64,000 nt of DNA from Streptomyces sp. NBC_01224 (GTDB lineage: Bacteria > Actinomycetota > Actinomycetes > Streptomycetales > Streptomycetaceae), in the NCBI RefSeq assembly GCF_036002945.1, contig NZ_CP108529.1, positions 1,984,001 through 2,048,000 on the forward strand. Reading direction: 5' to 3'. Positions within the stretch are counted from its first letter, which is position 1. Each line of letters starts with the position of its first letter. The position numbers were made by a program, and so were the translations under genes. The notes beneath the pieces are model-generated. The model had not been told where the DNA came from. It was given only the letters and a program-made list of their open reading frames with translations, and searched no databases. Of the stretch, positions 1 to 10,307 are shown piece after piece.

Positions 1-123
1 CAGGGCGGGCAGCACCTCGGGTCCGGTCGCCGCGTCGGCCACCACCTCGTGGCCCGAGCTGGTGAGCAGCAGGATCAGCCCCTCCCTCAGCAGCGCGTTG
101 TCCTCGGCGATCACGATCCGCAC
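1..123 (-). CDS. NarL/LuxR-family response regulator, partial (N-terminus only)
   Basis: Only the first 41 codons lie in the window. The reading frame begins at a GTG and gives MRIVIAEDNALLREG, the usual start of a CheY-like receiver domain with its acidic pocket (E-D) after the first beta strand. The start overlaps the end of the histidine kinase gene by 13 bases, so the two are translationally coupled and form a two-component pair. The phospho-acceptor Asp and the HTH output domain lie beyond the window edge. The NarL/LuxR class is inferred from the partner kinase type and from a paralogous pair near 31-32 kb built with the same overlap. Confidence 0.85.
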   Translation of the reverse strand, partial: MRIVIAEDNALLREGLILLLTSSGHEVVADAATGPEVLPAL

Positions 124-1340
124 GGCAGCTCCACTTCGATGTGCGTCGGCCCCCCGGTGGGGCTGTTGATGCGGGTGGTGCCGTCGAGGGCGGCGATCCG
201 TCGCCTGATTCCGACCAGCCCGCTGCCGGCGCGTTCGTCCGCGCCGCCGTGACCATCGTCGCCGATGGCCACCCGCAGGGTGCCGGGGGTCCGGTCGATC
301 CGTACGGTCGCGGCTGTCGCACCGCTGTGTTTGCTGATGTTGGTGAGGGCCTCGGCGATGACGAAGTAGGCGGCGGCTTCGATCGCGGCCGGCAGCCGTC
401 GCCCGTCCTCGACACCGTCGATCTCCGCGGTGACGGGCACGCTGACGTCGGCGGCCAACGCCCGTACCGCACCGGCCAGACCACGGTCCGTCAGTACGGG
501 CGGATGGATGCCGCGCACCACATGCCTCAGTTCCGCGAGTGCCGCCTCCGCGCCGTCCTGTGCCTCGTCGAGGCGGATGCGCGCGGCGGCCGGGTCGCGG
601 TCGAGGAGCTGCTTGGCGAGGCCGATGCGCATGGACAGGGCGACGATCCTGGCCTGGGCGCCGTCGTGCAGATCCCGTTCGATGCGTCGCAGTTCGGCGC
701 CGTGCGCCTCGACCGCCCCGGCCCGGCTCTCGGTCAGCTGGGCGATCCGCTCGGCGAGCGCGGTGGACGGCGAGGAGGTGAGCAGCGACCGGGTCCAGCT
801 CGCCGACAGATCCGCGAGTACGCAATGCCAGCGCAGCATCCATCCCCGGCGCGCGGGCAGCGGTGTCCCGTACTCGTCGGCGGCCCGCCGGTCCAGCAGG
901 TGCACGACGGGCAGCGCGGCCCCGTCGACGAGGAGCCCGACCGGCCACAGCACCATCGTGAGGTAGCCGAGGAGGTTGCCCATGAGCGCCTGGATCGGCA
1001 GCCAGAGCGCGTCGCGCCAGACCGTCGGGTCGGTGAGCACGCGTCGGACCCGCTCGGAGAGTTCACCGCCGTCCAGCGGTGGATACGGCGTCGGCGTGAA
1101 CGGCACGCCGAGCCGCGCGGCTGCCCGACGGCGCTCGAACTCCGCGAACCGGCGCAGCACTTTGGCGGCCTCGGGCAGGGCGGGCAGCCCGATGATCACA
1201 ACAGCGAACATCAGGGCCGCCACCACCAGGAACGTGCCCACATATGCGAGCAGCGCGATCGGAATGCCGATGAACAGATAGCGCGACGCATCCCACGAAC
1301 GCCGGATGGCGACCGTCAGTGGGGCGGGAGTGGTGCTCAT
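111..1340 (-). CDS. Sensor histidine kinase (HisKA_3 / NarL-type two-component system)
   Basis: A 409-residue membrane kinase. Hydrophobic segments at about residues 22-55 and 112-150 anchor a sensor region. A dimerisation/phosphoacceptor helix follows, with RIERDLHDGAQAR, where His225 is the phosphorylated residue. The C-terminal HATPase has the N box (ALTNISKHS) and the G box (DDGHGG, GSGLVGIRRR). It should phosphorylate the regulator encoded immediately downstream, which it overlaps by 13 bases. It points away from the ABC exporter genes that start 165 bp upstream; kinase/regulator pairs of this type often control an adjacent drug or peptide exporter, so a functional link is plausible but inferred. 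Confidence 0.93.
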   Translation of the reverse strand: MSTTPAPLTVAIRRSWDASRYLFIGIPIALLAYVGTFLVVAALMFAVVIIGLPALPEAAKVLRRFAEFERRRAAARLGVPFTPTPYPPLDGGELSERVRRVLTDPTVWRDALWLPIQALMGNLLGYLTMVLWPVGLLVDGAALPVVHLLDRRAADEYGTPLPARRGWMLRWHCVLADLSASWTRSLLTSSPSTALAERIAQLTESRAGAVEAHGAELRRIERDLHDGAQARIVALSMRIGLAKQLLDRDPAAARIRLDEAQDGAEAALAELRHVVRGIHPPVLTDRGLAGAVRALAADVSVPVTAEIDGVEDGRRLPAAIEAAAYFVIAEALTNISKHSGATAATVRIDRTPGTLRVAIGDDGHGGADERAGSGLVGIRRRIAALDGTTRINSPTGGPTHIEVELPCGS

Positions 1341-1504
1341 GGCACAGCACGTTACGGGGGTTCACCCGCCACCGGAGTGGGGGCCTCCCCCTGACCGTGG
1401 TGGAGCTGGCTGAACCCCCTGTCCGGGAGCGCGCACCCTCGCCCGGAGACCCGCTTCTTCATAGCGTTTATGACGCTCGGAAAGAACGAGGCGGAGAAGG
1501 AACG

Positions 1505-2230
1505 GTGGAGTCGACGGTGGACACGATCACAGCGGTGCGGGCGACCGCGCTGAGTCTGGAGTCGGTGAGCCGACGCTACGGACGGCGTGGCGGCGGCAGC
1601 CAGGAGGCGATCGCGCTCGACGCGGTGAGCTGTGCGGTCCCGGCCGGGAGCTTCACCGCGGTGGTGGGCCCCTCGGGATCGGGGAAGAGCACGTTCCTGC
1701 AGTGTGCGGCGGGCCTGGACCGTCCGACGGCGGGGACGGTACGGGTCGGGGGCACCGATCTCGGCTCGCTGTCCGAGGCCGCACTGACCCGGTTGCGCCG
1801 TGACCGGATCGGCTTCGTCTTCCAGTCGCACGCCCTGAATCTGGTGCCGTCGCTGAACATCGAGGAGAACGTCGTGCTGCCGCTGGTGCTGGCGGGCGCC
1901 GATCCGGCGGACGAACGAGTGTTGGCTCGCGGCCGGGATCTGCTGGCCCGGGTCGGCCTGACGGGCCGCGGCGGGCAGGGCCCCGCGACGCTCTCCGGCG
2001 GCCAGCAGCAGCGGGTCGCGGTCGCGCGGGCGCTGGTGACCGAACCCGATGTGATCTTCGCGGACGAACCGACGGCGTCCCTGGACCCGGAGTCGGCGTC
2101 GCTGGTGCTCGGTCTGTTGCGGGACGCGGTACGGATCGACGGCCGTACGGTCGTCATGGTCACCCATGATCCGGTGGCGGCGAGCTGGGCCGACACCGTG
2201 CTGACGATGGACGGCGGCCGGCTGCGATGA
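1505..2230 (+). CDS. ABC transporter ATP-binding protein (MacB/LolD-like)
   Basis: A 241-residue ATPase: Walker [11 protein letters not shown] loop, signature LSGGQQQR, Walker B VIFADEP and switch His in VTHD. This subfamily (MacB/LolD, FtsE-like) pairs with FtsX-type permeases and drives mechanotransmission or extrusion rather than import. The GTG start at 1505 follows a GAAGGA ribosome site; a second in-frame GTG lies 12 bases later. The open frame continues further upstream, but that part is not ABC-like. The stop overlaps the permease start as ATGA, so the two are one translational unit, probably sensed or controlled by the neighbouring two-component system. Confidence 0.93.
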   Translation: MESTVDTITAVRATALSLESVSRRYGRRGGGSQEAIALDAVSCAVPAGSFTAVVGPSGSGKSTFLQCAAGLDRPTAGTVRVGGTDLGSLSEAALTRLRRDRIGFVFQSHALNLVPSLNIEENVVLPLVLAGADPADERVLARGRDLLARVGLTGRGGQGPATLSGGQQQRVAVARALVTEPDVIFADEPTASLDPESASLVLGLLRDAVRIDGRTVVMVTHDPVAASWADTVLTMDGGRLR

Positions 2231-4923
2231 GCACGAACGCGGACATGAGCACGCGTGCGGACGCTGATACGGGCACGGGCGCTGATACGGGCAGGGACGC
2301 TGGTACCGGCACGGACGCGCCAGGGCCGCGCGCCGACGTACGGTCCGGTGTGCGGCGGGCGTCGGCGTTCCTCGCCCGGCGTTCGCTGAAGGCCCATCGC
2401 AGGGCCTGGGCCGCGGTGTTCGCGGCGACGACCGCCGCGGCCACGCTGATCGGCGCGTTCGCCTTCGTCGTCGGTTCGCTGCTGCTGGCGCAGCCTCCGG
2501 TGGACCGGTATGCCGGGGCCGACGCGGTGGTGGCGGCCGACCAGCAGGTGACGTATACGGCGAAGCCGTGGGGCAGCAAGCCGCAGACGGCGAAGACGTA
2601 TCTGCCGGAGCGGGTCCGTCTCGACCGCTCCGCGGTGGCGAAGGCGGCTGCCGCCGACGGGGTCGCGAAGGCCGTCGCGGACGATTCGGTCCCGGTGGCC
2701 GTGGGCGGCGGGACCGGGGGCGGTCCCGCTTCGGGCGTCGGCCGTTCCTGGGAATCCGCCGCGCTCACCCCGTACCGGCTGACGGACGGACACGCGCCGC
2801 GCACGCCCACCGAAGTGGTCGTCGACAGCGCGCTGGCGGCCGCCGTCGGGAGCAAGCCCGGCAGCCATGTGACATTGCAGGTCGACGGGGCCCCCCGCCC
2901 GTACACCGTCAGCGGTGTCGCCGACACCCGGCATCGGGGCGCCGCCCCAGCCGTCTTCTTCACCGGGCAGCGGCTGACCGCCCTGGCCGGACACCCCGGC
3001 ACGGTCGACGCCATCGGCATCATTGCCGAGAAGGGCGTCTCGGCCGACGCGCTGCGGGCGTCACTGGACGACGCGCTGCCCGACCGCGCGCACGGCGACC
3101 GCGAGATCCGGGTCCTCACCGGCTCGGAGCGCGGGCAGGCCGAGTACGTCGACGCGCTCGGCGCACGGGGCGATCTCCTTCCGCTGCTCGCCTCCATCGC
3201 GGGAACGGTCCTCATGGTGGCGCTCCTGGTGATCGCCACCACCCTCTCCCAGGCGGTCCACCAGCGCTCCGGCGAACTGGCGCTACTGCGCGCGGTCGGG
3301 GCGACGCCACGGCAGCTCAGGTCGGCCGTCGGCCGTGAGGTGAGCCGGGTGGCCGGCGCCGCCGCGGTGCTGGGCGGGATCGCAGCCGTACCGCTGGGGC
3401 TGCTGATGCGGTCGCTCCTGACCACGGACCCGCTGCCGCTGCCCGTCCCGGTGTGGCTGCCGTTCGCCGCGGGCGCCACGGCCGCGGCGCTCGTCTCACT
3501 GGCGGCCCGTCCGGTGTCGATGCTCGCGGCCAGGTCCATCACCCGGCTGCGGCCCGCCGCCGCGCTGGGAGCGGCCCGAGCGCCCGAGCCGAGCGAGCCG
3601 GGCCGGCTGCGTACGGTCTGCGGTGCGGTGCTGGCGGTCGCGGGCGTCGGTTCAGCGGGCGCGGCGACGGCGCAGGGCGGGCAGGCCGCCGCGATGGCCG
3701 CCTCCGGCGCGGCGACCTCGCTGATCATCGCGGTGGCGCTGCTCGGTCCGTGGATCGCTCGGGTGGCGATGCGGGTGCTCGGTGCACCGGCACGGCGTGC
3801 GGGCGGGGTCTCCGGGTTCCTGGCCGCGAAGTCCGCCGCCGCGCACCATCGGCGGCTCGGTGCGGCGATCACCCCGATCGTGCTGGTCGTGGCGTTCGTC
3901 TGCGTACAGCTGGCGGCCAACTCGACGCTGGAGCGGGCCGCCGACCGGCAGGCCGCCGCCGCGCTCCGGGCGGACCTGGTGGCGACGGGCCCGGCCGCCG
4001 GGCTGCCGTCCGCCGCCGCGCAGGCGGTGCGCAAGGCTCCCGGGGTCGCTGCGGCGACCGGTGTGCTGCGCTCCGGCGTCGTCCTCGCGCATCGTGAGAT
4101 GGGTGATCCGAAGCTCGACCGGTTCCCGGTGCTGGGAGTGACGGCGGACCAGCTGTCCGGCACGCTCGATCCGCACGTCACGGCCGGTGATCTGGCGGAC
4201 CTCACCGGCAGGGGCACGGTCGCGGTCGGCAAGGACCGGGCCGCCGACCTCGACATCGGCACCGGCGACACGGTGAAGCTCCGCCTCGGTGACGGTACGG
4301 AGGTGCGGCTCCGTGTGGTGGCGCTCTACGAACGGGCCCTGGGACTGGGCGAGTTCATGCTGCCGCGCGAGGCCCTGACCGGGCATGTCTCGGCGCCGCA
4401 CGACCGGCAGATCCTGATCCGGTCGGAGCACGGAGGGGCGGCTTCGGCCTCTGCGGTACGGCGCGCCCTTGCCCCGTACGCCGGCGTGCGGGTCCGTACC
4501 GCGACGGCGGACGACGTACGGATCGCCCCGTCGACGTCGGACGAGGACAACGCCCTGATCATCATCGGTGTCGGGGTGATCGGAGGCTTCGCGCTGCTCG
4601 CGGTGATCAGCACGCTGTCCCTCATCACGGTGGGCCGTCGCCCGGAGTTCCGCCTGCTGCGGATGGTCGGCGCGGGCCGTCGCCAGGTGAGGCGGACGCT
4701 GGTCCTGGAAACGGGACTGGTGGCGGTGACGGGCCTGGTGATCGGCACGCTGGTGGCGGCCGTCCCGCTGGTGGCGTTCGCGGTGTCGACGGCCGGTTCG
4801 GCACCGTATCTGCCGCCGGTGCAGTACGGGGTGCTGGTGCTGGCCGTGACGGTGGCGGCAGGTGCGGGGGCGATGTGGCCGGGGTCGTCCGGCGGCCGGT
4901 TCGTCCTGGGGCGCCGAGTCTGA
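2227..4923 (+). CDS. FtsX-like ABC transporter permease
   Basis: An 898-residue permease. A charged N-terminal stretch is followed by a first membrane helix (about residues 65-90) and a long extracytoplasmic domain. A three-helix FtsX core follows (about 310-430), with the conserved tail [15 protein letters not shown] second periplasmic-like region and a second FtsX core (about 780-890), containing [16 protein letters not shown], complete the protein. The duplicated layout is typical of actinobacterial FtsX permeases that work with a MacB-like ATPase. The start overlaps the ATPase stop by four bases. The likely role is export or membrane extraction of a lipophilic or peptide compound; the substrate cannot be deduced. 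Confidence 0.92.
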   Translation: MSTNADMSTRADADTGTGADTGRDAGTGTDAPGPRADVRSGVRRASAFLARRSLKAHRRAWAAVFAATTAAATLIGAFAFVVGSLLLAQPPVDRYAGADAVVAADQQVTYTAKPWGSKPQTAKTYLPERVRLDRSAVAKAAAADGVAKAVADDSVPVAVGGGTGGGPASGVGRSWESAALTPYRLTDGHAPRTPTEVVVDSALAAAVGSKPGSHVTLQVDGAPRPYTVSGVADTRHRGAAPAVFFTGQRLTALAGHPGTVDAIGIIAEKGVSADALRASLDDALPDRAHGDREIRVLTGSERGQAEYVDALGARGDLLPLLASIAGTVLMVALLVIATTLSQAVHQRSGELALLRAVGATPRQLRSAVGREVSRVAGAAAVLGGIAAVPLGLLMRSLLTTDPLPLPVPVWLPFAAGATAAALVSLAARPVSMLAARSITRLRPAAALGAARAPEPSEPGRLRTVCGAVLAVAGVGSAGAATAQGGQAAAMAASGAATSLIIAVALLGPWIARVAMRVLGAPARRAGGVSGFLAAKSAAAHHRRLGAAITPIVLVVAFVCVQLAANSTLERAADRQAAAALRADLVATGPAAGLPSAAAQAVRKAPGVAAATGVLRSGVVLAHREMGDPKLDRFPVLGVTADQLSGTLDPHVTAGDLADLTGRGTVAVGKDRAADLDIGTGDTVKLRLGDGTEVRLRVVALYERALGLGEFMLPREALTGHVSAPHDRQILIRSEHGGAASASAVRRALAPYAGVRVRTATADDVRIAPSTSDEDNALIIIGVGVIGGFALLAVISTLSLITVGRRPEFRLLRMVGAGRRQVRRTLVLETGLVAVTGLVIGTLVAAVPLVAFAVSTAGSAPYLPPVQYGVLVLAVTVAAGAGAMWPGSSGGRFVLGRRV

Positions 4924-5000
4924 GCCCATCCGGCGGAAGAGGTCGACGCCCGCCGCCGACGCGCGTCACGGGAGGCGGACGCCCCGCCCCCGGGCGCGCG

Positions 5001-5942
5001 TCATGGTGCGGTGGGCAGCGGCAGTGCCCCTTCCCGTACCGCCGCCGCGGCCAACGCGTCGAGCACCGGAGCGATCAGCGGATGGCCCTCCGCCCCGTGC
5101 CGCACCGCGGCGAAGACCCGGCGGGTCGGGGCGCTGCCCTCCACCGGCCGCACCACCACCCCCGTCAGCTCCATCCCCCGCAACGCCGACCGCGGCACCA
5201 GCGCCACCCCGGCACCCGCGCCGGCCAGCGCGACCACCGCGCGGAAGTCGTCCGAGGAGTGCTCCAGCCTCGGCTGGAACCCGGCGAACTCGCAGGCCAG
5301 GACCACCACGTCATGGCACGGATTGCCGGGGTACGGGCCGATCCACTGGTCCTTCTCCAGGTCGGCGATCGCCACCTGTTCCTGACCGGCCAGCCGATGA
5401 TCCACCGGCAGCACCGCGTCGAACGGCTCCGAGTACAGCGGTACCCGGGTAAGCCGACGGTCGTCCTCTCCCGGCGCGCCCCGGTATTCGACGGCGACCG
5501 CGACATCCACCTGCCGGTCCAGCACCATCGGCACGCTCGCATCGCCCTCGGCGTCCTGGACGCGGACCCGGATGCCGGGCGCGGTGAGCGTCAGTTCGGC
5601 GATCGCTGGGGCGAGGACCAGGCCGATGCCGGTGGCGAACGCGGCGACCGTGACCGTACCGGCGTCACCGGCGCTGTACGCGGCGAGCTCCGCCTCGGCC
5701 CGTTCCAGCTGGGCCAGCACCGCATTGGTGTGGGTCAGCAGGATCTCCCCGGCGGGGGTGAGCCGGGCGCCGCGCGCGTTGCGTTCGACCAGCCGGTGCC
5801 CGGTCTCCTGTTCCAGCGCGGCAAGCTGCTGGGAGACCGCGGAGGGCGTGAGGTACAGCGCTGCGGCTGCGGCCGTCACCGTGCGGTGGTCCGCCACCGC
5901 ACGGAGAATACGCAGCCGCCGTGCATCGATCATGTGACCCAT
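5001..5942 (-). CDS. LysR-family transcriptional regulator
   Basis: A 313-residue LysR regulator. The N-terminal winged HTH spans residues 5-63 (VTAAAAALYLTPSAVSQQL is the recognition region), followed by a linker helix and a periplasmic-binding-like effector domain from about residue 90. The first ATG is used here; a second ATG three codons later (MIDARRL) is equally plausible. It ends about 75 bp after the permease gene, convergent with it. On the other side it lies downstream of tdh-kbl on the same strand, with about 110 bp between, so regulation of threonine degradation is possible but not shown. Confidence 0.92.
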   Translation of the reverse strand: MGHMIDARRLRILRAVADHRTVTAAAAALYLTPSAVSQQLAALEQETGHRLVERNARGARLTPAGEILLTHTNAVLAQLERAEAELAAYSAGDAGTVTVAAFATGIGLVLAPAIAELTLTAPGIRVRVQDAEGDASVPMVLDRQVDVAVAVEYRGAPGEDDRRLTRVPLYSEPFDAVLPVDHRLAGQEQVAIADLEKDQWIGPYPGNPCHDVVVLACEFAGFQPRLEHSSDDFRAVVALAGAGAGVALVPRSALRGMELTGVVVRPVEGSAPTRRVFAAVRHGAEGHPLIAPVLDALAAAAVREGALPLPTAP

Positions 5943-6053
5943 TGTCCCAGGTCACGCAGGGAACCCGGCCGCCCGGGTGAGGCTCCCGGACAAGCACGAA
6001 GGCAAAGACGAGGACACGGGCGGGACACCGTGCGGCGCCCCGCCCTCGGGCCG

Positions 6054-7247
<1,194 letters not shown>

Positions 7248-7283
7248 GAGGGGTGTCTCCCAGCTGTCTACGGGGGCGTCGGG

Positions 7284-8312
7284 TCAGGAGGTCCAGTCGA
7301 GGATGACCTTGCCGCCGCGGCCGCTCGCCGCGTCGTCGAAGGCTGCTTCGAAGTCTCGGTAGCCGTACCGGCCGGTGATCACGGGGGCGAGGTCGAGGCC
7401 GCCCTCCAGCAGTACGGACATGGCGTACCAGGTCTCGTACATCTCGCGGCCGTAAATGCCCTTGATGGTGATCATCGAGGTGACGATGCGGGACCAGTCG
7501 ACGGCGAATTCCTCGGACGGCAGTCCGAGCATGGCGATCCGGCCGCCGTGCGTCATGTTCTCGATCATGTGGCGCATCGCCTCGGGCCGCCCGGACATCT
7601 CCAGGCCGACGTCGAAGCCCTCGCGCAGTCCGAGGCGCTTCTGCCCTTCGAAGATGGTCTCCTCGCTGACGTTGAGGGCGAGGCTGACGCCGATCTTCCG
7701 GGCCAGTTCCAGCCGGGGCTCGCTGACGTCGGTGATGACGACGTGACGGGCGCCGGCGTGCCGGGCGACGGCGGCGGCCATGATGCCGATCGGTCCGGCG
7801 CCGGTGATCAGTACGTCCTCGCCGACCAGCGGGAACGAGAGCGCGGTGTGCACGGCGTTGCCGAACGGGTCGAAGATCGCGGCGACGTCGAGGTCGACGG
7901 GGACCCGGTGCACCCAGACATTGGACGCGGGCAGGGCGACGTACTCGGCGAACGCCCCGTCCCGGCCGACGCCGAGCCCGAGCGTGGAGCGGCACAGGTG
8001 GCGGCGGCCTGCCAGACAGTTGCGGCACTTCCCGCACACGAGGTGGCCCTCGCCGCTGACCAGGTCACCGATGTTGATGTCGACGACATCGGCGCCGATC
8101 TCCGCGATTTCGCCGACGAACTCGTGGCCGAGGACGAGCGGGGTCTTCACGGCCTGCTGCGCCCAGCCGTCGTAGTTCCGGATGTGCAGATCGGTGCCGC
8201 AGATGCCGGTGCGGAGCACCTTGATCAGTACGTCCGAGGGGCCGATCTCCGGCTCGGGCACGTCCATCAGCCAGAGTCCCGGCTCGGCCTTCTGCTTCAC
8301 GAGTGCCTTCAC
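7284..8312 (-). CDS. tdh: L-threonine 3-dehydrogenase
   Basis: A zinc-dependent medium-chain dehydrogenase that oxidises L-threonine to 2-amino-3-ketobutyrate with NAD, feeding the adjacent kbl product. The catalytic Cys is in [13 protein letters not shown]. The structural zinc site is the Cys cluster [19 protein letters not shown]. The Rossmann motif is [10 protein letters not shown]. The chosen GTG start gives 342 residues, exactly the usual Tdh length, and has an AGGGAG ribosome site; the open frame upstream of it has no Tdh similarity. Confidence 0.96.
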   Translation of the reverse strand: MKALVKQKAEPGLWLMDVPEPEIGPSDVLIKVLRTGICGTDLHIRNYDGWAQQAVKTPLVLGHEFVGEIAEIGADVVDINIGDLVSGEGHLVCGKCRNCLAGRRHLCRSTLGLGVGRDGAFAEYVALPASNVWVHRVPVDLDVAAIFDPFGNAVHTALSFPLVGEDVLITGAGPIGIMAAAVARHAGARHVVITDVSEPRLELARKIGVSLALNVSEETIFEGQKRLGLREGFDVGLEMSGRPEAMRHMIENMTHGGRIAMLGLPSEEFAVDWSRIVTSMITIKGIYGREMYETWYAMSVLLEGGLDLAPVITGRYGYRDFEAAFDDAASGRGGKVILDWTS

Positions 8313-8606
8313 GGCTGCGGCTCCCTGCGCTGGTACGGCGTTGAGTGCCCCGGGCCGGGGACAGCCTTGAGGAAGCCTGCGGCCCGGGGAAGAAAAGAGG
8401 GACGGCATGGCAGCACGCGTCGATCGGCTGCCGCGCACCATCCTCTGCCGTCACGGAGAAATCTGCCGCACCCCGCGCCACAGGTCCATCGAGGTTTTCT
8501 TAAGCGCGCCCGCAGCTCCGCTTCATGCCCTCTTGATCTCCGTACGACCGGCCGAGTGGCCGGCCGCCCCTCAAAAGGCGACCGGCCCCCGCGCATGTGT
8601 CCGTGA
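8313..8606. other. Intergenic region upstream of tdh
   Basis: About 290 bp with no convincing gene. It should hold the tdh-kbl promoter and the terminator of the phosphoesterase gene that reads toward it. The only strong structure is the inverted repeat listed separately. Short open frames on both strands show no family resemblance. Confidence 0.6.
8558..8587 (-). terminator. Hairpin terminator downstream of the phosphoesterase gene
   Basis: An 11-bp inverted repeat (GGCCGGTCGCC on the minus strand, one mismatch in the other arm) around an 8-base loop containing TTTT. It begins about 20 bp after the phosphoesterase stop. GC-rich stems without a long U tract are normal terminators in Streptomyces. 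Confidence 0.6.
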
Positions 8607-10307
8607 TCAGTCGCCGAGCTCCTGCGGCGGGTTGTCGCGGCCCGGTACCTCATTGGGTGCCAGGACGCGGCTGTCGCCCGGGTACGGCTTGGTCCATCCG
8701 GTGGATGCGTACCAGGTGATCCGGTTCAGCTGCGCCGGGTTCACCTGGTCCTCGACGGGGTGGGAGCCGCCCGTGCTCTTCGCCTGGATCGCACTCCAGG
8801 CCTCCCACTGCGCGGCGATCTCCCGCAGATGGGTGGGCACCTGCGGGCGCTGGGCACCGCTGTCGGCCGCCTTCGCGGCGGCCGCCGAGGCCGGCTTCTT
8901 GAGCCCGTAGTCCAGCGGGATCCCGTTGGGCATGCTGGTGTACGGGGTGAAGTCGGGCTTCTTCGTGAACAGGTCACGCATGGGCTCGGCAGCCCGGTCG
9001 ATCTGGTTCATCGGCTGGGCCCCGAGCATCTGCTCGATGGTCTTCACCACGTTGATCTGGGTGTAGTACGTGGAGGTGACGGCGCCCCGCTTGGCGTAGG
9101 GGCTGATCACCCAGAGGGGTGCGCGGTGCCCGTCGACGTGGTCGACACCGGCCTGCGAGTCGTCCTGGAGGACGAAGATCGCCGTGTCCTTCCAGAATTT
9201 GCTGTGCGAGATCGTGTCGACGACCCGGCCGACGGCGAGGTCGTTGTCGGCGACCATCGCGGTCGGGTAGGGGTCGATGCCGCTGGTGCCGTTGGTGTGG
9301 TCCTGCGGCAGCGCCATCATGGTGAAGTTGGCGAGCTTGCCCTTCTTCTCGTACTCCTTGAAGTACCGCTGCCAGATGTCGACCCGGTACTGGTCGGGGA
9401 TGTCGGTGTCGAAGGTCGGGTAGTCCGGGTGGTTGATCTTGTTGACGGAGGGGACGTCGGAGGTCGAGGGGTAGGCGCCGATGGGGGTGTTGAGTTCCCC
9501 GGTCGCCTTGCCCTCCAGCACCTGAGAGTCGTGGTACCACTGCGCCCAGGTGGGCGCGCCGGTCGCCGGGAGGGCGATGTTGCCCGCGTACTCGCTGAAG
9601 TTGTCGACGGACTTGCCGGCCCGCTCGACGGTGTTCCAGAGGAACCCGCTGCGCTGGTAGGCGAGGGCGTCATTGCCGAGCGAGGGGTAACTGCGGTACC
9701 AGGTACCGAATTCGTGCTCGATGTAGTCGTTGTTGTCGCCCTGGGTAAGCCAGTTGTGGCCGTCGGCGGAGAGCGTACCGACGTCGTAGAAGTTGTCGTT
9801 GACGCCGAACTCGTCCGCCAGGGCGTGCTGGTTGGGTGTGACGGTCCGGCCGAACTGGGCCAGGGACGGATCGCTGTCACCCTTGCCGATATCGCCGAGC
9901 ACCTGGTCGTAGGTGCGGTTCTCCTTGATGATCAGGAAGATGTGCTTGATCTTGGAGGGGCTGCCGAGCTTGGCCGGGATGACCTGCTCGCGGTCGTGCG
10001 CCGAGCCATAGGTCTGCTTCCGCTTCAGCAGCTTCGCCCAGTCGTTGTTGATGAAGACCCGGTGGGTGAGTGCCCCGAGCTGTCGTTTGGACGGCATCGG
10101 GAAGGTGGTGACGGAGGCGGTGTCGTTGTACGTGTTGTGACCGGTCGCCGTACCACCGTTGTTGGGTCCGGCGCTCGGGCCCTGGCTGTTCTGGCTGGGG
10201 GTGCCGCGGGTTCCGATGCCCTTGGCGTTGGTGACGACGACGTCCCCGGTGGCCCGGCTCACGCCCCGTGGTGCCCAGCGCCGTCCAGGCGCGCAAGGAC
10301 TTCCCAC
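8607..10307 (-). CDS. Secreted phosphoesterase / alkaline-phosphatase-like protein, N-terminally truncated
   Basis: The frame contains the phosphoesterase (type IV pilin/AcpA-like) domain of the family usually described as bifunctional YncE/alkaline phosphatase proteins. Key stretches are IKHIFLIIKENRTYDQVLG, NFYDVGTLSADGHNW and VDHVDGHRAPLWVISPYAKRG. Those proteins start with a signal peptide and a seven-bladed YncE propeller. Here homology begins at the last propeller strand (VVVTNAKG), and the roughly 17 residues before it come from the opposite-strand SGNH gene. There is no signal peptide and no sensible start. The gene therefore looks like the C-terminal part of a protein about 350 residues longer, probably inactive or unsecreted. 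Confidence 0.8.
   Translation of the reverse strand: MGSPCAPGRRWAPRGVSRATGDVVVTNAKGIGTRGTPSQNSQGPSAGPNNGGTATGHNTYNDTASVTTFPMPSKRQLGALTHRVFINNDWAKLLKRKQTYGSAHDREQVIPAKLGSPSKIKHIFLIIKENRTYDQVLGDIGKGDSDPSLAQFGRTVTPNQHALADEFGVNDNFYDVGTLSADGHNWLTQGDNNDYIEHEFGTWYRSYPSLGNDALAYQRSGFLWNTVERAGKSVDNFSEYAGNIALPATGAPTWAQWYHDSQVLEGKATGELNTPIGAYPSTSDVPSVNKINHPDYPTFDTDIPDQYRVDIWQRYFKEYEKKGKLANFTMMALPQDHTNGTSGIDPYPTAMVADNDLAVGRVVDTISHSKFWKDTAIFVLQDDSQAGVDHVDGHRAPLWVISPYAKRGAVTSTYYTQINVVKTIEQMLGAQPMNQIDRAAEPMRDLFTKKPDFTPYTSMPNGIPLDYGLKKPASAAAAKAADSGAQRPQVPTHLREIAAQWEAWSAIQAKSTGGSHPVEDQVNPAQLNRITWYASTGWTKPYPGDSRVLAPNEVPGRDNPPQELGD

Noticed and set aside
141..1394. 417-residue plus-strand open frame opposite the first histidine kinase
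   Set aside because: Low-complexity Arg/Gly/Pro translation with no family cues; it is the antisense shadow of a clear kinase.
6021..6050. Seven-base inverted repeat after kbl as terminator
   Set aside because: The stem is short with a long GC loop and could occur by chance in this composition.
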